64,000 nt of DNA. Origin: Karalla daura (Eukaryota; Chordata; Actinopteri; Chaetodontiformes; Leiognathidae). Position numbers and translations under genes: made by a program. The DNA is taken from the NCBI GenBank assembly GCA_029224185.1, contig CM055193.1, forward strand, positions 22,954,059 through 23,018,058. Direction: 5' to 3'. The notes beneath the pieces were generated by a model, which ran no database searches, was not told the origin of the DNA, and saw only the letters and a program-made list of their open reading frames with translations. How positions within the stretch are numbered: the stretch's first letter is position 1; each line of letters begins with the position of its first letter. Below are positions 25,216 through 39,800 of the stretch, piece after piece.

Positions 25216-27343
25216 TTGCTTTTTCCAGTGAGCGTGGGCCACCCCGGAGGCAGCTCACACCCTAATTCGTGGGTTTTGGCTCGTTCACTCGGGGTCGGGA
25301 TCTCGGCCAAAACGACAGGTCCGGGGTGGTCGTTTTTTTCACTTTCGGCGAGCTTTAATATCTCAGCTCCAGGATCAAATCCGGCCTCGGGATTGCTTTT
25401 TCCAGTGAGCGTGGGCCACCCCGGAGGCAGCTCACACCCTAATTCGTGGGTTTTGGCTCGCTCGCTCGGGGTCGGGATCTCGGCCAAAACGACAGGTCCG
25501 GGGTGGTCGTTTTTTTCACTTTCGGCGAGCTTTAATATCTCAGCTCCAGGATCAAATCCGGCCTCGGGATTGCTTTTTCCAGTGAGCGTGGGCCACCCCG
25601 GAGGCGGCTCACACCCCAAATGGTGGGTTTGTGCTCGCTCGCTCGGGGTCGGGATCTCGGCCAAAACGACAGGTCCGGGGTGGTCGTTTTTTTCACGTTC
25701 GGCGAGCTTTAATATCTCAGCTCCAGGATCAAATCCGGCCTCGGGATTGCTTTTTCCAGTGAGCGTGGGCCACCCCGGAGGCGGCTCACACCCTAATTCG
25801 TGGGTTTGGGCTCGCTCGCTCGGGGTCGAGATCTCGGCCAAAACGACAGGTCCGGGGTGGTCGTTTTTTTCACTTTCGGCGAGCTTTAATATCTCAGCTC
25901 CAGGATCAAATCCGGCCTCGGGATTGCTTTTTCCAGTGAGCGTGGGCCACCCCGGAGGCGGCTCACACCCCAAATGGTGGGTTTGTGCTCGCTCGCTCGG
26001 GGTCGGGATCTCGGCCAAAACGACAGGTCCGGGGTGGTCGTTTTTTTCACTTTCGGCGAGCTTTAATATCTCAGCTCCAGGATCAAATCCGGCCTCGGGA
26101 TTGCTTTTTCCAGTGAGCGTGGGCCATCCCGGAGGCGGCTCACACCCCAAATGGTGGGTTTGGGCTCGCTCGCTCGGGGTCGGGATCTCGGCCAAAACGA
26201 CAGGTCCGGGGTGGTCGTTTTTTTCACTTTCGGCGAGCTTTAATATCTCAGCTCCAGGATCAAATCCGGCCTCGGGATTGCTTTTTCCAGTGAGCGTGGG
26301 CCACCCCGGAGGCGGCTCACACCCCAAATGGTGGGTTTGTGCTCGCTTGCTCGGGGTCGGGATCTCGGCCAAAACGACAGGTCCGGGGTGGTCGTTTTTT
26401 TCACTTTCGGCGAGCTTTAATATCTCAGCTCCAGGATCAAATCCGGCCTCGGGATTGCTTTTTCCAGTGAGCGTGGGCCACCCCGGAGGCGGCTCACACC
26501 CCAAATGGTGGGTTTGGGCTCGCTCGCTCGGGGTCGGGATCTCGGCCAAAACGACAGGTCCGGGGTGGTCGTTTTTTTCACTTTCGGCGAGCTTTAATAT
26601 CTCAGCTCCAGGATCAAATCCGGCCTCGGGATTGCTTTTTCCAGTGAGCGTGGGCCACCCCGGAGGCAGCTCACACCCTAATTCGTGGGTTTTGGCTCGC
26701 TCGCTCGGGGTCGGGATCTCGGCCAAAACGACAGGTCCGGGGTGGTCGTTTTTTTCACTTTCGGCGAGCTTTAATATCTCAGCTCCAGGATCAAATCCGG
26801 CCTCGGGATTGCTTTTTCCAGTGAGCGTGGGCCACCCCGGAGGCAGCTCACACCCTAATTCGTGGGTTTTGGCTCGCTCGCTCGGGGTCGGGATCTCGGC
26901 CAAAACGACAGGTCCGGGGTGGTTGTTTTTTTCACTTTCGGCGAGCTTTAATATCTCAGCTCCAGGATCAAATCCGGCCTCGGGATTGCTTTTTCCAGTG
27001 AGCGTGGGCCACCCCGGAGGCGGCTCACACCCCAAATGGTGGGTTTGGGCTCGCTCGCTCGGGGTCGGGATCTCGGCCAAAACGACAGGTCCGGGGTGGT
27101 CGTTTTTTTCACTTTCGGCGAGCTTTAATATCTCAGCTCCAGGATCAAATCCGGCCTCGGGTTTGCTTTTTCCAGTGAGCGTGGGCCACCCCGGAGGCAG
27201 CTCACACCCTAATTCGTGGGTTTTGGCTCGTTCGCTCGGGGTCGGGATCTCGGCCAAAACGACAGGTCCGGGGTGGTCGTTTTTTTCACTTTCGGCGAGC
27301 TTTAATATCTCAGCTCCAGGATCAAATCCGGCCTCGGGATTGC

Positions 27344-28229
27344 CTTTTCCAGTGAGCGTGGGCCACCCCGGAGGCGGCTCACACCCCAAATGGTGGGTTT
27401 GGGCTCGCTCGCTTGGGGTCGGGATCTCGGCCAAAACGACAGGTCCGGGGTGGTCGTTTTTTTCACTTTCGGCGAGCTTTAATATCTCAGCTCCAGGATC
27501 AAATCCGGCCTCGGGATTGCTTTTTCCAGTGAGCGTGGGCCACCCCGGAGGCGGCTCACACCCCAAATGGTGGGTTTGGGCTCGCTCGCTCGGGGTCGGG
27601 ATCTCGGCCAAAACGACAGGTCCGGGGTGGTCGTTTTTTTCACTTTCGGCGAGCTTTAATATCTCAGCTCCAGGATCAAAGCCGGCCTCGGGATTGCTTT
27701 TTCCAGTGAGCGTGGGCCACCCCGGAGGCGGCTCACACCCCAAATGGTGGGTTTGGGCTCGCTCGCTCGGGGTCGGGATCTCGGCCAAAACGACAGGTCC
27801 GGGGTGGTCGTTTTTTTCACTTTCGGCGAGCTTTAATATCTCAGCTCCAGGATCAAAGCCGGCCTCGGGATTGCTTTTTCCAGTGAGCGTGGGCCACCCC
27901 GGAGGCGGCTCACACCCCAAATGGTGGGTTTGGGCTCGCTCGCTCGGGGTCGGGATCTCGGCCAAAACGACAGGTCCGGGGTGGTCGTTTTTTTCACTTT
28001 CGGCGAGCTTTAATATCTCAGCTCCAGGATCAAAGCCGGCCTCGGGATTGCTTTTTCCAGTGAGCGTGGGCCACCCCGGAGGCGGCTCACACCCCAAATG
28101 GTGGGTTTGGGCTCGCTCGCTCGGGGTCGGGATCTCGGCCAAAACGACAGGTCCGGGGTGGTCGTTTTTTTCACTTTCGGCGAGCTTTAATATCTCAGCT
28201 CCAGGATCAAATCCGGCCTCGGGATTGCC
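27344..28229. repeat. Block between gccttttcc markers, five-monomer version
   Basis: Two gccttttcc monomers (T to C at position 93) lie 885 bp apart. Between them are KW-W monomers, three of which end in caaagccgg (G at 27681, 27858, 28035). The first KW-W has gcttggggtc (CpG transition, about 27414). Homologous intervals at 51416-52124, 59736-60267 and 63276-63807 have four, three and three monomers. Confidence 0.9.
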
Positions 28230-31200
28230 TTTTCCAGTGAGCGTGGGCCACCCCGGAGGCGGCTCACACCCCAAATGGTGGGTTTGGGCTCGCTCGCTCG
28301 GGGTCGGGATCTCGGCCAAAACGACAGGTCCGGGGTGGTCGTTTTTTTCACTTTCGGCGAGCTTTAATATCTCAGCTCCAGGATCAAATCCGGCCTCGGG
28401 ATTGCTTTTTCCAGTGAGCGTGGGCCACCCCGGAGGCGGCTCACACCCCAAATGGTGGGTTTGGGCTCGCTCGCTCGGGGTCGGGATCTCGGCCAAAACG
28501 ACAGGTCCGGGGTGGTCGTTTTTTTCACTTTCGGCGAGCTTTAATATCTCAGCTCCAGGATCAAATCCGGCCTCGGGATTGCTTTTTCCAGTGAGCGTGG
28601 GCCACCCCGGAGGCAGCTCACACCCTAATTCGTGGGTTTGGGCTCGCTCGCTCGGGGTCGGGATCTCGGCCAAAACGACAGGTCCGGGGTGGTCGTTTTT
28701 TTCACTTTCGGCGAGCTTTAATATCTCAGCTCCAGGATCAAAGCCGGCCTCGGGATTGCTTTTTCCAGTGAGCGTGGGCCACCCCGGAGGCGGCTCACAC
28801 CCCAAATGGTGGGTTTGGGCTCGCTCGCTCGGGGTCGGGATCTCGGCCAAAACGACAGGTCCGGGGTGGTCGTTTTTTTCACTTTCGGCGAGCTTTAATA
28901 TCTCAGCTCCAGGATCAAATCCGGCCTCGGGATTGCTTTTTCCAGTGAGCGTGGGCCACCCCGGAGGCGGCTCACACCCCAAATGGTGGGTTTGGGCTCG
29001 CTCGCTCGGGGTCGGGATCTCGGCCAAAACGACAGGTCCGGGGTGGTCGTTTTTTTCACTTTCGGCGAGCTTTAATATCTCAGCTCCAGGATCAAATCCG
29101 GCCTCGGGATTGCTTTTTCCAGTGAGCGTGGGCCACCCCGGAGGCAGCTCACACCCTAATTCGTGGGTTTGGGCTCGCTCGCTCGGGGTCGGGATCTCGG
29201 CCAAAACGACAGGTCCGGGGTGGTCGTTTTTTTCACTTTCGGCGAGCTTTAATATCTCAGCTCCAGGATCAAATCCGGCCTCGGGATTGCTTTTTCCAGT
29301 GAGCGTGGGCCACCCCGGAGGCGGCTCACACCCCAAATGGTGGGTTTGGGCTCGCTCGCTCGGGGTCGGGATCTCGGCCAAAACGACAGGTCCGGGGTGG
29401 TCGTTTTTTTCACTTTCGGCGAGCTTTAATATCTCAGCTCCAGGATCAAATCCGGCCTCGGGATTGCTTTTTCCAGTGAGCGTGGGCCACCCCGGAGGCA
29501 GCTCACACCCCAAATGGTGGGTTTGGGCTCGCTCGCTCGGGGTCGGGATCTCGGCCAAAACGACAGGTCCGGGGTGGTCGTTTTTTTCACTTTCGGCGAG
29601 CTTTAATATCTCAGCTCCAGGATCAAATCCGGCCTCGGGATTGCTTTTTCCAGTGAGCGTGGGCCACCCCGGAGGCGGCTCACACCCCAAATGGTGGGTT
29701 TGGGCTCGCTCGCTCGGGGTCGGGATCTCGGCCAAAACGACAGGTCCGGGGTGGTCGTTTTTTTCACTTTCGGCGAGCTTTAATATCTCAGCTCCAGGAT
29801 CAAATCCGGCCTCGGGATTGCTTTTTCCAGTGAGCGTGGGCCACCCCGGAGGCGGCTCACACCCCAAATGGTGGGTTTGGGCTCGCTCGCTCGGGGTCGG
29901 GATCTCGGCCAAAACGACAGGTCCGGGGTGGTCGTTTTTTTCACTTTCGGCGAGCTTTAATATCTCAGCTCCAGGATCAAATCCGGCCTCGGGATTGCTT
30001 TTTCCAGTGAGCGTGGGCCACCCCGGAGGCAGCTCACACCCTAATTCGTGGGTTTTGGCTCGCTCGCTCGGGGTCGGGATCTCGGCCAAAACGACAGGTC
30101 CGGGGTGGTCGTTTTTTTCACTTTCGGCGAGCTTTAATATCTCAGCTCCAGGATCAAATCCGGCCTCGGGATTGCTTTTTCCAGTGAGCGTGGGCCACCC
30201 CGGAGGCAGCTCACACCCTAATTCGTGGGTTTTGGCTCGCTCGCTCGGGGTCGGGATCTCGGCCAAAACGACAGGTCCGGGGTGGTCGTTTTTTTCACTT
30301 TCGGCGAGCTTTAATATCTCAGCTCCAGGATCAAATCCGGCCTCGGGATTGCTTTTTCCAGTGAGCGTGGGCCACCCCGGAGGCGGCTCACACCCCAAAT
30401 GGTGGGTTTGGGCTCGCTCGCTCGGGGTCGGGATCTCGGCCAAAACGACAGGTCCGGGGTGGTCGTTTTTTTCACTTTCGGCGAGCTTTAATATCTCAGC
30501 TCCAGGATCAAATCCGGCCTCGGGTTTGCTTTTTCCAGTGAGCGTGGGCCACCCCGGAGGCAGCTCACACCCTAATTCGTGGGTTTTGGCTCGTTCGCTC
30601 GGGGTCGGGATCTCGGCCAAAACGACAGGTCCGGGGTGGTCGTTTTTTTCACTTTCGGCAAGCTTTAATATCTCAGCTCCAGGATCAAATCCGGCCTCGG
30701 GATTGCTTTTTCCAGTGAGCGTGGGCCACCCCGGAGGCAGCTCACACCCTAATTCGTGGGTTTTGGCTCGCTCGCTCGGGGTCGGGATCTCGGCCAAAAC
30801 GACAGGTCCGGGGTGGTCGTTTTTTTCACTTTCGGCGAGCTTTAATATCTCAGCTCCAGGATCAAATCCGGCCTCGGGATTGCTTTTTCCAGTGAGCGTG
30901 GGCCACCCCGGAGGCAGCTCACACCCTAATTCGTGGGTTTTGGCTCGCTCGCTCGGGGTCGGGATCTCGGCCAAAACGACAGGTCCGGGGTGGTCGTTTT
31001 TTTCACTTTCGGCGAGCTTTAATATCTCAGCTCCAGGATCAAATCCGGCCTCGGGATTGCTTTTTCCAGTGAGCGTGGGCCACCCCGGAGGCGGCTCACA
31101 CCCCAAATGGTGGGTTTGGGCTCGCTCGCTCGGGGTCGGGATCTCGGCCAAAACGACAGGTCCGGGGTGGTCGTTTTTTTCACTTTCGGCGAGCTTTAAT

Positions 31201-31587
31201 ATCTCAGCTCCAGGATCAAATCCGGCCTCGGGTTTGCTTTTTCCAGTGAGCGTGGGCCACCCCGGAGGCAGCTCACACCCTAATTCGTGGGTTTTGGCTC
31301 GTTCGCTCGGGGTCGGGATCTCGGCCAAAACGACAGGTCCGGGGTGGTCGTTTTTTTCACTTTCGGCGAGCTTTAATATCTCAGCTCCAGGATCAAATCC
31401 GGCCTCGGGATTGCTTTTTCCAGTGAGCGTGGGCCACCCCGGAGGCAGCTCACACCCTAATTCGTGGGTTTTGGCTCGCTCGCTCGGGGTCGGGATCTCG
31501 GCCAAAACGACAGGTCCGGGGTGGTCGTTTTTTTCACTTTCGGCGAGCTTTAATATCTCAGCTCCAGGATCAAATCCGGCCTCGGGA

Positions 31588-34500
31588 TTGCTTTTTCCAG
31601 TGAGCGTGGGCCACCCCGGAGGCGGCTCACACCCCAAATGGTGGGTTTGTGCTCGCTCGCTCGGGGTCGGGATCTCGGCCAAAACGACAGGTCCGGGGTG
31701 GTCGTTTTTTTCACGTTCGGCGAGCTTTAATATCTCAGCTCCAGGATCAAATCCGGCCTCGGGATTGCTTTTTCCAGTGAGCGTGGGCCACCCCGGAGGC
31801 GGCTCACACCCTAATTCGTGGGTTTGGGCTCGCTCGCTCGGGGTCGAGATCTCGGCCAAAACGACAGGTCCGGGGTGGTCGTTTTTTTCACTTTCGGCGA
31901 GCTTTAATATCTCAGCTCCAGGATCAAATCCGGCCTCGGGATTGCTTTTTCCAGTGAGCGTGGGCCACCCCGGAGGCGGCTCACACCCCAAATGGTGGGT
32001 TTGTGCTCGCTCGCTCGGGGTCGGGATCTCGGCCAAAACGACAGGTCCGGGGTGGTCGTTTTTTTCACTTTCGGCGAGCTTTAATATCTCAGCTCCAGGA
32101 TCAAATCCGGCCTCGGGATTGCTTTTTCCAGTGAGCGTGGGCCATCCCGGAGGCGGCTCACACCCCAAATGGTGGGTTTGGGCTCGCTCGCTCGGGGTCG
32201 GGATCTCGGCCAAAACGACAGGTCCGGGGTGGTCGTTTTTTTCACTTTCGGCGAGCTTTAATATCTCAGCTCCAGGATCAAATCCGGCCTCGGGATTGCT
32301 TTTTCCAGTGAGCGTGGGCCACCCCGGAGGCGGCTCACACCCCAAATGGTGGGTTTGTGCTCGCTTGCTCGGGGTCGGGATCTCGGCCAAAACGACAGGT
32401 CCGGGGTGGTCGTTTTTTTCACTTTCGGCGAGCTTTAATATCTCAGCTCCAGGATCAAATCCGGCCTCGGGATTGCTTTTTCCAGTGAGCGTGGGCCACC
32501 CCGTAGGCGGCTCACACCCCAAATGGTGGGTTTGGGCTCGCTCGCTCGGGGTCGGGATCTCGGCCAAAACGACAGGTCCGGGGTGGTCGTTTTTTTCACT
32601 TTCGGCGAGCTTTAATATCTCAGCTCCAGGATCAAATCCGGCCTCGGGTTTGCTTTTTCCAGTGAGCGTGGGCCACCCCGGAGGCAGCTCACACCCTAAT
32701 TCGTGGGTTTGGGCTCGCTCGCTCGGGGTCGGGATCTCGGCCAAAACGACAGGTCCGGGGTGGTCGTTTTTTTCACTTTCGGCGAGCTTTAATATCTCAG
32801 CTCCAGGATCAAAGCCGGCCTCGGGATTGCTTTTTCCAGTGAGCGTGGGCCACCCCGGAGGCGGCTCACACCCCAAATGGTGGGTTTGGGCTCGCTCGCT
32901 CGGGGTCGGGATCTCGGCCAAAACGACAGGTCCGGGGTGGTCGTTTTTTTCACTTTCGGCGAGCTTTAATATCTCAGCTCCAGGATCAAATCCGGCCTCG
33001 GGATTGCTTTTTCCAGTGAGCGTGGGCCACCCCGGAGGCGGCTCACACCCCAAATGGTGGGTTTGGGCTCGCTCGCTCGGGGTCGGGATCTCGGCCAAAA
33101 CGACAGGTCCGGGGTGGTCGTTTTTTTCACTTTCGGCGAGCTTTAATATCTCAGCTCCAGGATCAAATCCGGCCTCGGGATTGCTTTTTCCAGTGAGCGT
33201 GGGCCACCCCGGAGGCAGCTCACACCCTAATTCGTGGGTTTGGGCTCGCTCGCTCGGGGTCGGGATCTCGGCCAAAACGACAGGTCCGGGGTGGTCGTTT
33301 TTTTCACTTTCGGCGAGCTTTAATATCTCAGCTCCAGGATCAAATCCGGCCTCGGGATTGCTTTTTCCAGTGAGCGTGGGCCACCCCGGAGGCGGCTCAC
33401 ACCCCAAATGGTGGGTTTGGGCTCGCTCGCTCGGGGTCGGGATCTCGGCCAAAACGACAGGTCCGGGGTGGTCGTTTTTTTCACTTTCGGCGAGCTTTAA
33501 TATCTCAGCTCCAGGATCAAATCCGGCCTCGGGATTGCTTTTTCCAGTGAGCGTGGGCCACCCCGGAGGCAGCTCACACCCCAAATGGTGGGTTTGGGCT
33601 CGCTCGCTCGGGGTCGGGATCTCGGCCAAAACGACAGGTCCGGGGTGGTCGTTTTTTTCACTTTCGGCGAGCTTTAATATCTCAGCTCCAGGATCAAAGC
33701 CGGCCTCGGGATTGCTTTTTCCAGTGAGCGTGGGCCACCCCGGAGGCGGCTCACACCCCAAATGGTGGGTTTGGGCTCGCTCGCTCGGGGTCGGGATCTC
33801 GGCCAAAACGACAGGTCCGGGGTGGTCGTTTTTTTCACTTTCGGCGAGCTTTAATATCTCAGCTCCAGGATCAAATCCGGCCTCGGGATTGCTTTTTCCA
33901 GTGAGCGTGGGCCACCCCGGAGGCGGCTCACACCCCAAATGGTGGGTTTGGGCTCGCTCGCTCGGGGTCGGGATCTCGGCCAAAACGACAGGTCCGGGGT
34001 GGTCGTTTTTTTCACTTTCGGCGAGCTTTAATATCTCAGCTCCAGGATCAAATCCGGCCTCGGGATTGCTTTTTCCAGTGAGCGTGGGCCACCCCGGAGG
34101 CAGCTCACACCCTAATTCGTGGGTTTTGGCTCGCTCGCTCGGGGTCGGGATCTCGGCCAAAACGACAGGTCCGGGGTGGTCGTTTTTTTCACTTTCGGCG
34201 AGCTTTAATATCTCAGCTCCAGGATCAAATCCGGCCTCGGGATTGCTTTTTCCAGTGAGCGTGGGCCACCCCGGAGGCAGCTCACACCCTAATTCGTGGG
34301 TTTTGGCTCGCTCGCTCGGGGTCGGGATCTCGGCCAAAACGACAGGTCCGGGGTGGTCGTTTTTTTCACTTTCGGCGAGCTTTAATATCTCAGCTCCAGG
34401 ATCAAATCCGGCCTCGGGATTGCTTTTTCCAGTGAGCGTGGGCCACCCCGGAGGCGGCTCACACCCCAAATGGTGGGTTTGGGCTCGCTCGCTCGGGGTC

Positions 34501-35658
34501 GGGATCTCGGCCAAAACGACAGGTCCGGGGTGGTCGTTTTTTTCACTTTCGGCGAGCTTTAATATCTCAGCTCCAGGATCAAATCCGGCCTCGGGTTTGC
34601 TTTTTCCAGTGAGCGTGGGCCACCCCGGAGGCAGCTCACACCCTAATTCGTGGGTTTTGGCTCGTTCGCTCGGGGTCGGGATCTCGGCCAAAACGACAGG
34701 TCCGGGGTGGTCGTTTTTTTCACTTTCGGCAAGCTTTAATATCTCAGCTCCAGGATCAAATCCGGCCTCGGGATTGCTTTTTCCAGTGAGCGTGGGCCAC
34801 CCCGGAGGCAGCTCACACCCTAATTCGTGGGTTTTGGCTCGCTCGCTCGGGGTCGGGATCTCGGCCAAAACGACAGGTCCGGGGTGGTCGTTTTTTTCAC
34901 TTTCGGCGAGCTTTAATATCTCAGCTCCAGGATCAAATCCGGCCTCGGGATTGCTTTTTCCAGTGAGCGTGGGCCACCCCGGAGGCAGCTCACACCCTAA
35001 TTCGTGGGTTTTGGCTCGCTCGCTCGGGGTCGGGATCTCGGCCAAAACGACAGGTCCGGGGTGGTCGTTTTTTTCACTTTCGGCGAGCTTTAATATCTCA
35101 GCTCCAGGATCAAATCCGGCCTCGGGATTGCTTTTTCCAGTGAGCGTGGGCCACCCCGGAGGCGGCTCACACCCCAAATGGTGGGTTTGGACTCGCTCGC
35201 TCGGGGTCGGGATCTCGGCCAAAACGACAGGTCCGGGGTGGTCGTTTTTTTCACTTTCGGCGAGCTTTAATATCTCAGCTCCAGGATCAAATCCGGCCTC
35301 GGGTTTGCTTTTTCCAGTGAGCGTGGGCCACCCCGGAGGCAGCTCACACCCTAATTCGTGGGTTTTGGCTCGTTCGCTCGGGGTCGGGATCTCGGCCAAA
35401 ACGACAGGTCCGGGGTGGTCGTTTTTTTCACTTTCGGCGAGCTTTAATATCTCAGCTCCAGGATCAAATCCGGCCTCGGGATTGCTTTTTCCAGTGAGCG
35501 TGGGCCACCCCGGAGGCAGCTCACACCCTAATTCGTGGGTTTTGGCTCGCTCGCTCGGGGTCGGGATCTCGGCCAAAACGACAGGTCCGGGGTGGTCGTT
35601 TTTTTCACTTTCGGCGAGCTTTAATATCTCAGCTCCAGGATCAAATCCGGCCTCGGGA
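31588..35658. repeat. 23-monomer block (4071 bp), copy 1
   Basis: It matches 42208-46278 at an offset of 10,620 bp (60 monomers). Shared markers: cacgttcgg 31715/42335, ccccgtagg 32503/43123, HindIII 34730/45350, ggactcg 35191/45811. One visible difference is the seventh monomer, NS-W ending in caaagccgg here and NS-L in the other copy. Confidence 0.87.
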
Positions 35659-36897
35659 TTGCTTTTTCCAGTGAGCGTGGGCCACCCCGGAGGCGGCTCA
35701 CACCCCAAATGGTGGGTTTGGGCTCGCTCGCTCGGGGTCGGGATCTCGGCCAAAACGACAGGTCCGGGGTGGTCGTTTTTTTCACTTTCGGCGAGCTTTA
35801 ATATCTCAGCTCCAGGATCAAATCCGGCCTCGGGTTTGCTTTTTCCAGTGAGCGTGGGCCACCCCGGAGGCAGCTCACACCCTAATTCGTGGGTTTTGGC
35901 TCGTTCGCTCGGGGTCGGGATCTCGGCCAAAACGACAGGTCCGGGGTGGTCGTTTTTTTCACTTTCGGCAAGCTTTAATATCTCAGCTCCAGGATCAAAT
36001 CCGGCCTCGGGATTGCTTTTTCCAGTGAGCGTGGGCCACCCCGGAGGCAGCTCACACCCTAATTCGTGGGTTTTGGCTCGCTCGCTCGGGGTCGGGATCT
36101 CGGCCAAAACGACAGGTCCGGGGTGGTCGTTTTTTTCACTTTCGGCGAGCTTTAATATCTCAGCTCCAGGATCAAATCCGGCCTCGGGATTGCTTTTTCC
36201 AGTGAGCGTGGGCCACCCCGGAGGCAGCTCACACCCTAATTCGTGGGTTTTGGCTCGCTCGCTCGGGGTCGGGATCTCGGCCAAAACGACAGGTCCGGGG
36301 TGGTCGTTTTTTTCACTTTCGGCGAGCTTTAATATCTCAGCTCCAGGATCAAATCCGGCCTCGGGATTGCTTTTTCCAGTGAGCGTGGGCCACCCCGGAG
36401 GCGGCTCACACCCCAAATGGTGGGTTTGGACTCGCTCGCTCGGGGTCGGGATCTCGGCCAAAACGACAGGTCCGGGGTGGTCGTTTTTTTCACTTTCGGC
36501 GAGCTTTAATATCTCAGCTCCAGGATCAAATCCGGCCTCGGGTTTGCTTTTTCCAGTGAGCGTGGGCCACCCCGGAGGCAGCTCACACCCTAATTCGTGG
36601 GTTTTGGCTCGTTCGCTCGGGGTCGGGATCTCGGCCAAAACGACAGGTCCGGGGTGGTCGTTTTTTTCACTTTCGGCGAGCTTTAATATCTCAGCTCCAG
36701 GATCAAATCCGGCCTCGGGATTGCTTTTTCCAGTGAGCGTGGGCCACCCCGGAGGCAGCTCACACCCTAATTCGTGGGTTTTGGCTCGCTCGCTCGGGGT
36801 CGGGATCTCGGCCAAAACGACAGGTCCGGGGTGGTCGTTTTTTTCACTTTCGGCGAGCTTTAATATCTCAGCTCCAGGATCAAATCCGGCCTCGGGA
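34420..36897. repeat. Seven-monomer HOR, two tandem copies
   Basis: The copies are 34420-35658 and 35659-36897. The order is KW-W, NS-L (gttcg, ggcaagctt), NS-L, NS-L, KW-W with ggactcg, NS-L (gttcg), NS-L. Markers lie 1239 bp apart: ggactcg A at 35191 and 36430, and HindIII sites near 34730 and 35969. The same seven-monomer string occurs singly at 45040-46278 (with ggactcg) and at 30349-31587 (without it). Confidence 0.9.
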
Positions 36898-39800
36898 TTG
36901 CTTTTTCCAGTGAGCGTGGGCCACCCCGGAGGCGGCTCACACCCCAAATGGTGGGTTTGTGCTCGCTCGCTCGGGGTCGGGATCTCGGCCAAAACGACAG
37001 GTCCGGGGTGGTCGTTTTTTTCACGTTCGGCGAGCTTTAATATCTCAGCTCCAGGATCAAATCCGGCCTCGGGATTGCTTTTTCCAGTGAGCGTGGGCCA
37101 CCCCGGAGGCGGCTCACACCCTAATTCGTGGGTTTGGGCTCGCTCGCTCGGGGTCGAGATCTCGGCCAAAACGACAGGTCCGGGGTGGTCGTTTTTTTCA
37201 CTTTCGGCGAGCTTTAATATCTCAGCTCCAGGATCAAATCCGGCCTCGGGATTGCTTTTTCCAGTGAGCGTGGGCCACCCCGGAGGCGGCTCACACCCCA
37301 AATGGTGGGTTTGTGCTCGCTCGCTCGGGGTCGGGATCTCGGCCAAAACGACAGGTCCGGGGTGGTCGTTTTTTTCACTTTCGGCGAGCTTTAATATCTC
37401 AGCTCCAGGATCAAATCCGGCCTCGGGATTGCTTTTTCCAGTGAGCGTGGGCCATCCCGGAGGCGGCTCACACCCCAAATGGTGGGTTTGGGCTCGCTCG
37501 CTTGGGGTCGGGATCTCGGCCAAAACGACAGGTCCGGGGTGGTCGTTTTTTTCACTTTCGGCGAGCTTTAATATCTCAGCTCCAGGATCAAATCCGGCCT
37601 CGGGATTGCTTTTTCCAGTGAGCGTGGGCCACCCCGGAGGCGGCTCACACCCCAAATGGTGGGTTTGTGCTCGCTTGCTCGGGGTCGGGATCTCGGCCAA
37701 AACGACAGGTCCGGGGTGGTCGTTTTTTTCACTTTCGGCGAGCTTTAATATCTCAGCTCCAGGATCAAAGCCGGCCTCGGGATTGCTTTTTCCAGTGAGC
37801 GTGGGCCACCCCGGAGGCGGCTCACACCCCAAATGGTGGGTTTGGGCTCGCTCGCTCGGGGTCGGGATCTCGGCCAAAACGACAGGTCCGGGGTGGTCGT
37901 TTTTTTCACTTTCGGCGAGCTTTAATATCTCAGCTCCAGGATCAAATCCGGCCTCGGGATTGCTTTTTCCAGTGAGCGTGGGCCACCCCGGAGGCGGCTC
38001 ACACCCCAAATGGTGGGTTTGGGCTCGCTCGCTCGGGGTCGGGATCTCGGCCAAAACGACAGGTCCGGGGTGGTCGTTTTTTTCACTTTCGGCGAGCTTT
38101 AATATCTCAGCTCCAGGATCAAATCCGGCCTCGGGATTGCTTTTTCCAGTGAGCGTGGGCCACCCCGGAGGCAGCTCACACCCTAATTCGTGGGTTTTGG
38201 CTCGCTCGCTCGGGGTCGGGATCTCGGCCAAAACGACAGGTCCGGGGTGGTCGTTTTTTTCACTTTCGGCGAGCTTTAATATCTCAGCTCCAGGATCAAA
38301 TCCGGCCTCGGGATTGCTTTTTCCAGTGAGCGTGGGCCACCCCGGAGGCAGCTCACACCCTAATTCGTGGGTTTTGGCTCGCTCGCTCGGGGTCGGGATC
38401 TCGGCCAAAACGACAGGTCCGGGGTGGTCGTTTTTTTCACTTTCGGCGAGCTTTAATATCTCAGCTCCAGGATCAAATCCGGCCTCGGGATTGCTTTTTC
38501 CAGTGAGCGTGGGCCACCCCGGAGGCGGCTCACACCCCAAATGGTGGGTTTGGGCTCGCTCGCTCGGGGTCGGGATCTCGGCCAAAACGACAGGTCCGGG
38601 GTGGTCGTTTTTTTCACTTTCGGCGAGCTTTAATATCTCAGCTCCAGGATCAAATCCGGCCTCGGGTTTGCTTTTTCCAGTGAGCGTGGGCCACCCCGGA
38701 GGCAGCTCACACCCTAATTCGTGGGTTTTGGCTCGTTCGCTCGGGGTCGGGATCTCGGCCAAAACGACAGGTCCGGGGTGGTCGTTTTTTTCACTTTCGG
38801 CAAGCTTTAATATCTCAGCTCCAGGATCAAATCCGGCCTCGGGATTGCTTTTTCCAGTGAGCGTGGGCCACCCCGGAGGCAGCTCACACCCTAATTCGTG
38901 GGTTTTGGCTCGCTCGCTCGGGGTCGGGATCTCGGCCAAAACGACAGGTCCGGGGTGGTCGTTTTTTTCACTTTCGGCGAGCTTTAATATCTCAGCTCCA
39001 GGATCAAATCCGGCCTCGGGATTGCTTTTTCCAGTGAGCGTGGGCCACCCCGGAGGCGGCTCACACCCCAAATGGTGGGTTTGGGCTCGCTCGCTCGGGG
39101 TCGGGATCTCGGCCAAAACGACAGGTCCGGGGTGGTCGTTTTTTTCACTTTCGGCGAGCTTTAATATCTCAGCTCCAGGATCAAATCCGGCCTCGGGATT
39201 GCCTTTTCCAGTGAGCGTGGGCCACCCCGGAGGCGGCTCACACCCCAAATGGTGGGTTTGGGCTCGCTCGCTCGGGGTCGGGATCTCGGCCAAAACGACA
39301 GGTCCGGGGTGGTCGTTTTTTTCACTTTCGGCGAGCTTTAATATCTCAGCTCCAGGATCAAATCCGGCCTCGGGATTGCTTTTTCCAGTGAGCGTGGGCC
39401 ACCCCGGAGGCGGCTCACACCCCAAATGGTGGGTTTGGGCTCGCTCGCTCGGGGTCGGGATCTCGGCCAAAACGACAGGTCCGGGGTGGTCGTTTTTTTC
39501 ACTTTCGGCGAGCTTTAATATCTCAGCTCCAGGATCAAATCCGGCCTCGGGATTGCTTTTTCCAGTGAGCGTGGGCCACCCCGGAGGCAGCTCACACCCT
39601 AATTCGTGGGTTTGGGCTCGCTCGCTCGGGGTCGGGATCTCGGCCAAAACGACAGGTCCGGGGTGGTCGTTTTTTTCACTTTCGGCGAGCTTTAATATCT
39701 CAGCTCCAGGATCAAAGCCGGCCTCGGGATTGCTTTTTCCAGTGAGCGTGGGCCACCCCGGAGGCGGCTCACACCCCAAATGGTGGGTTTGGGCTCGCTC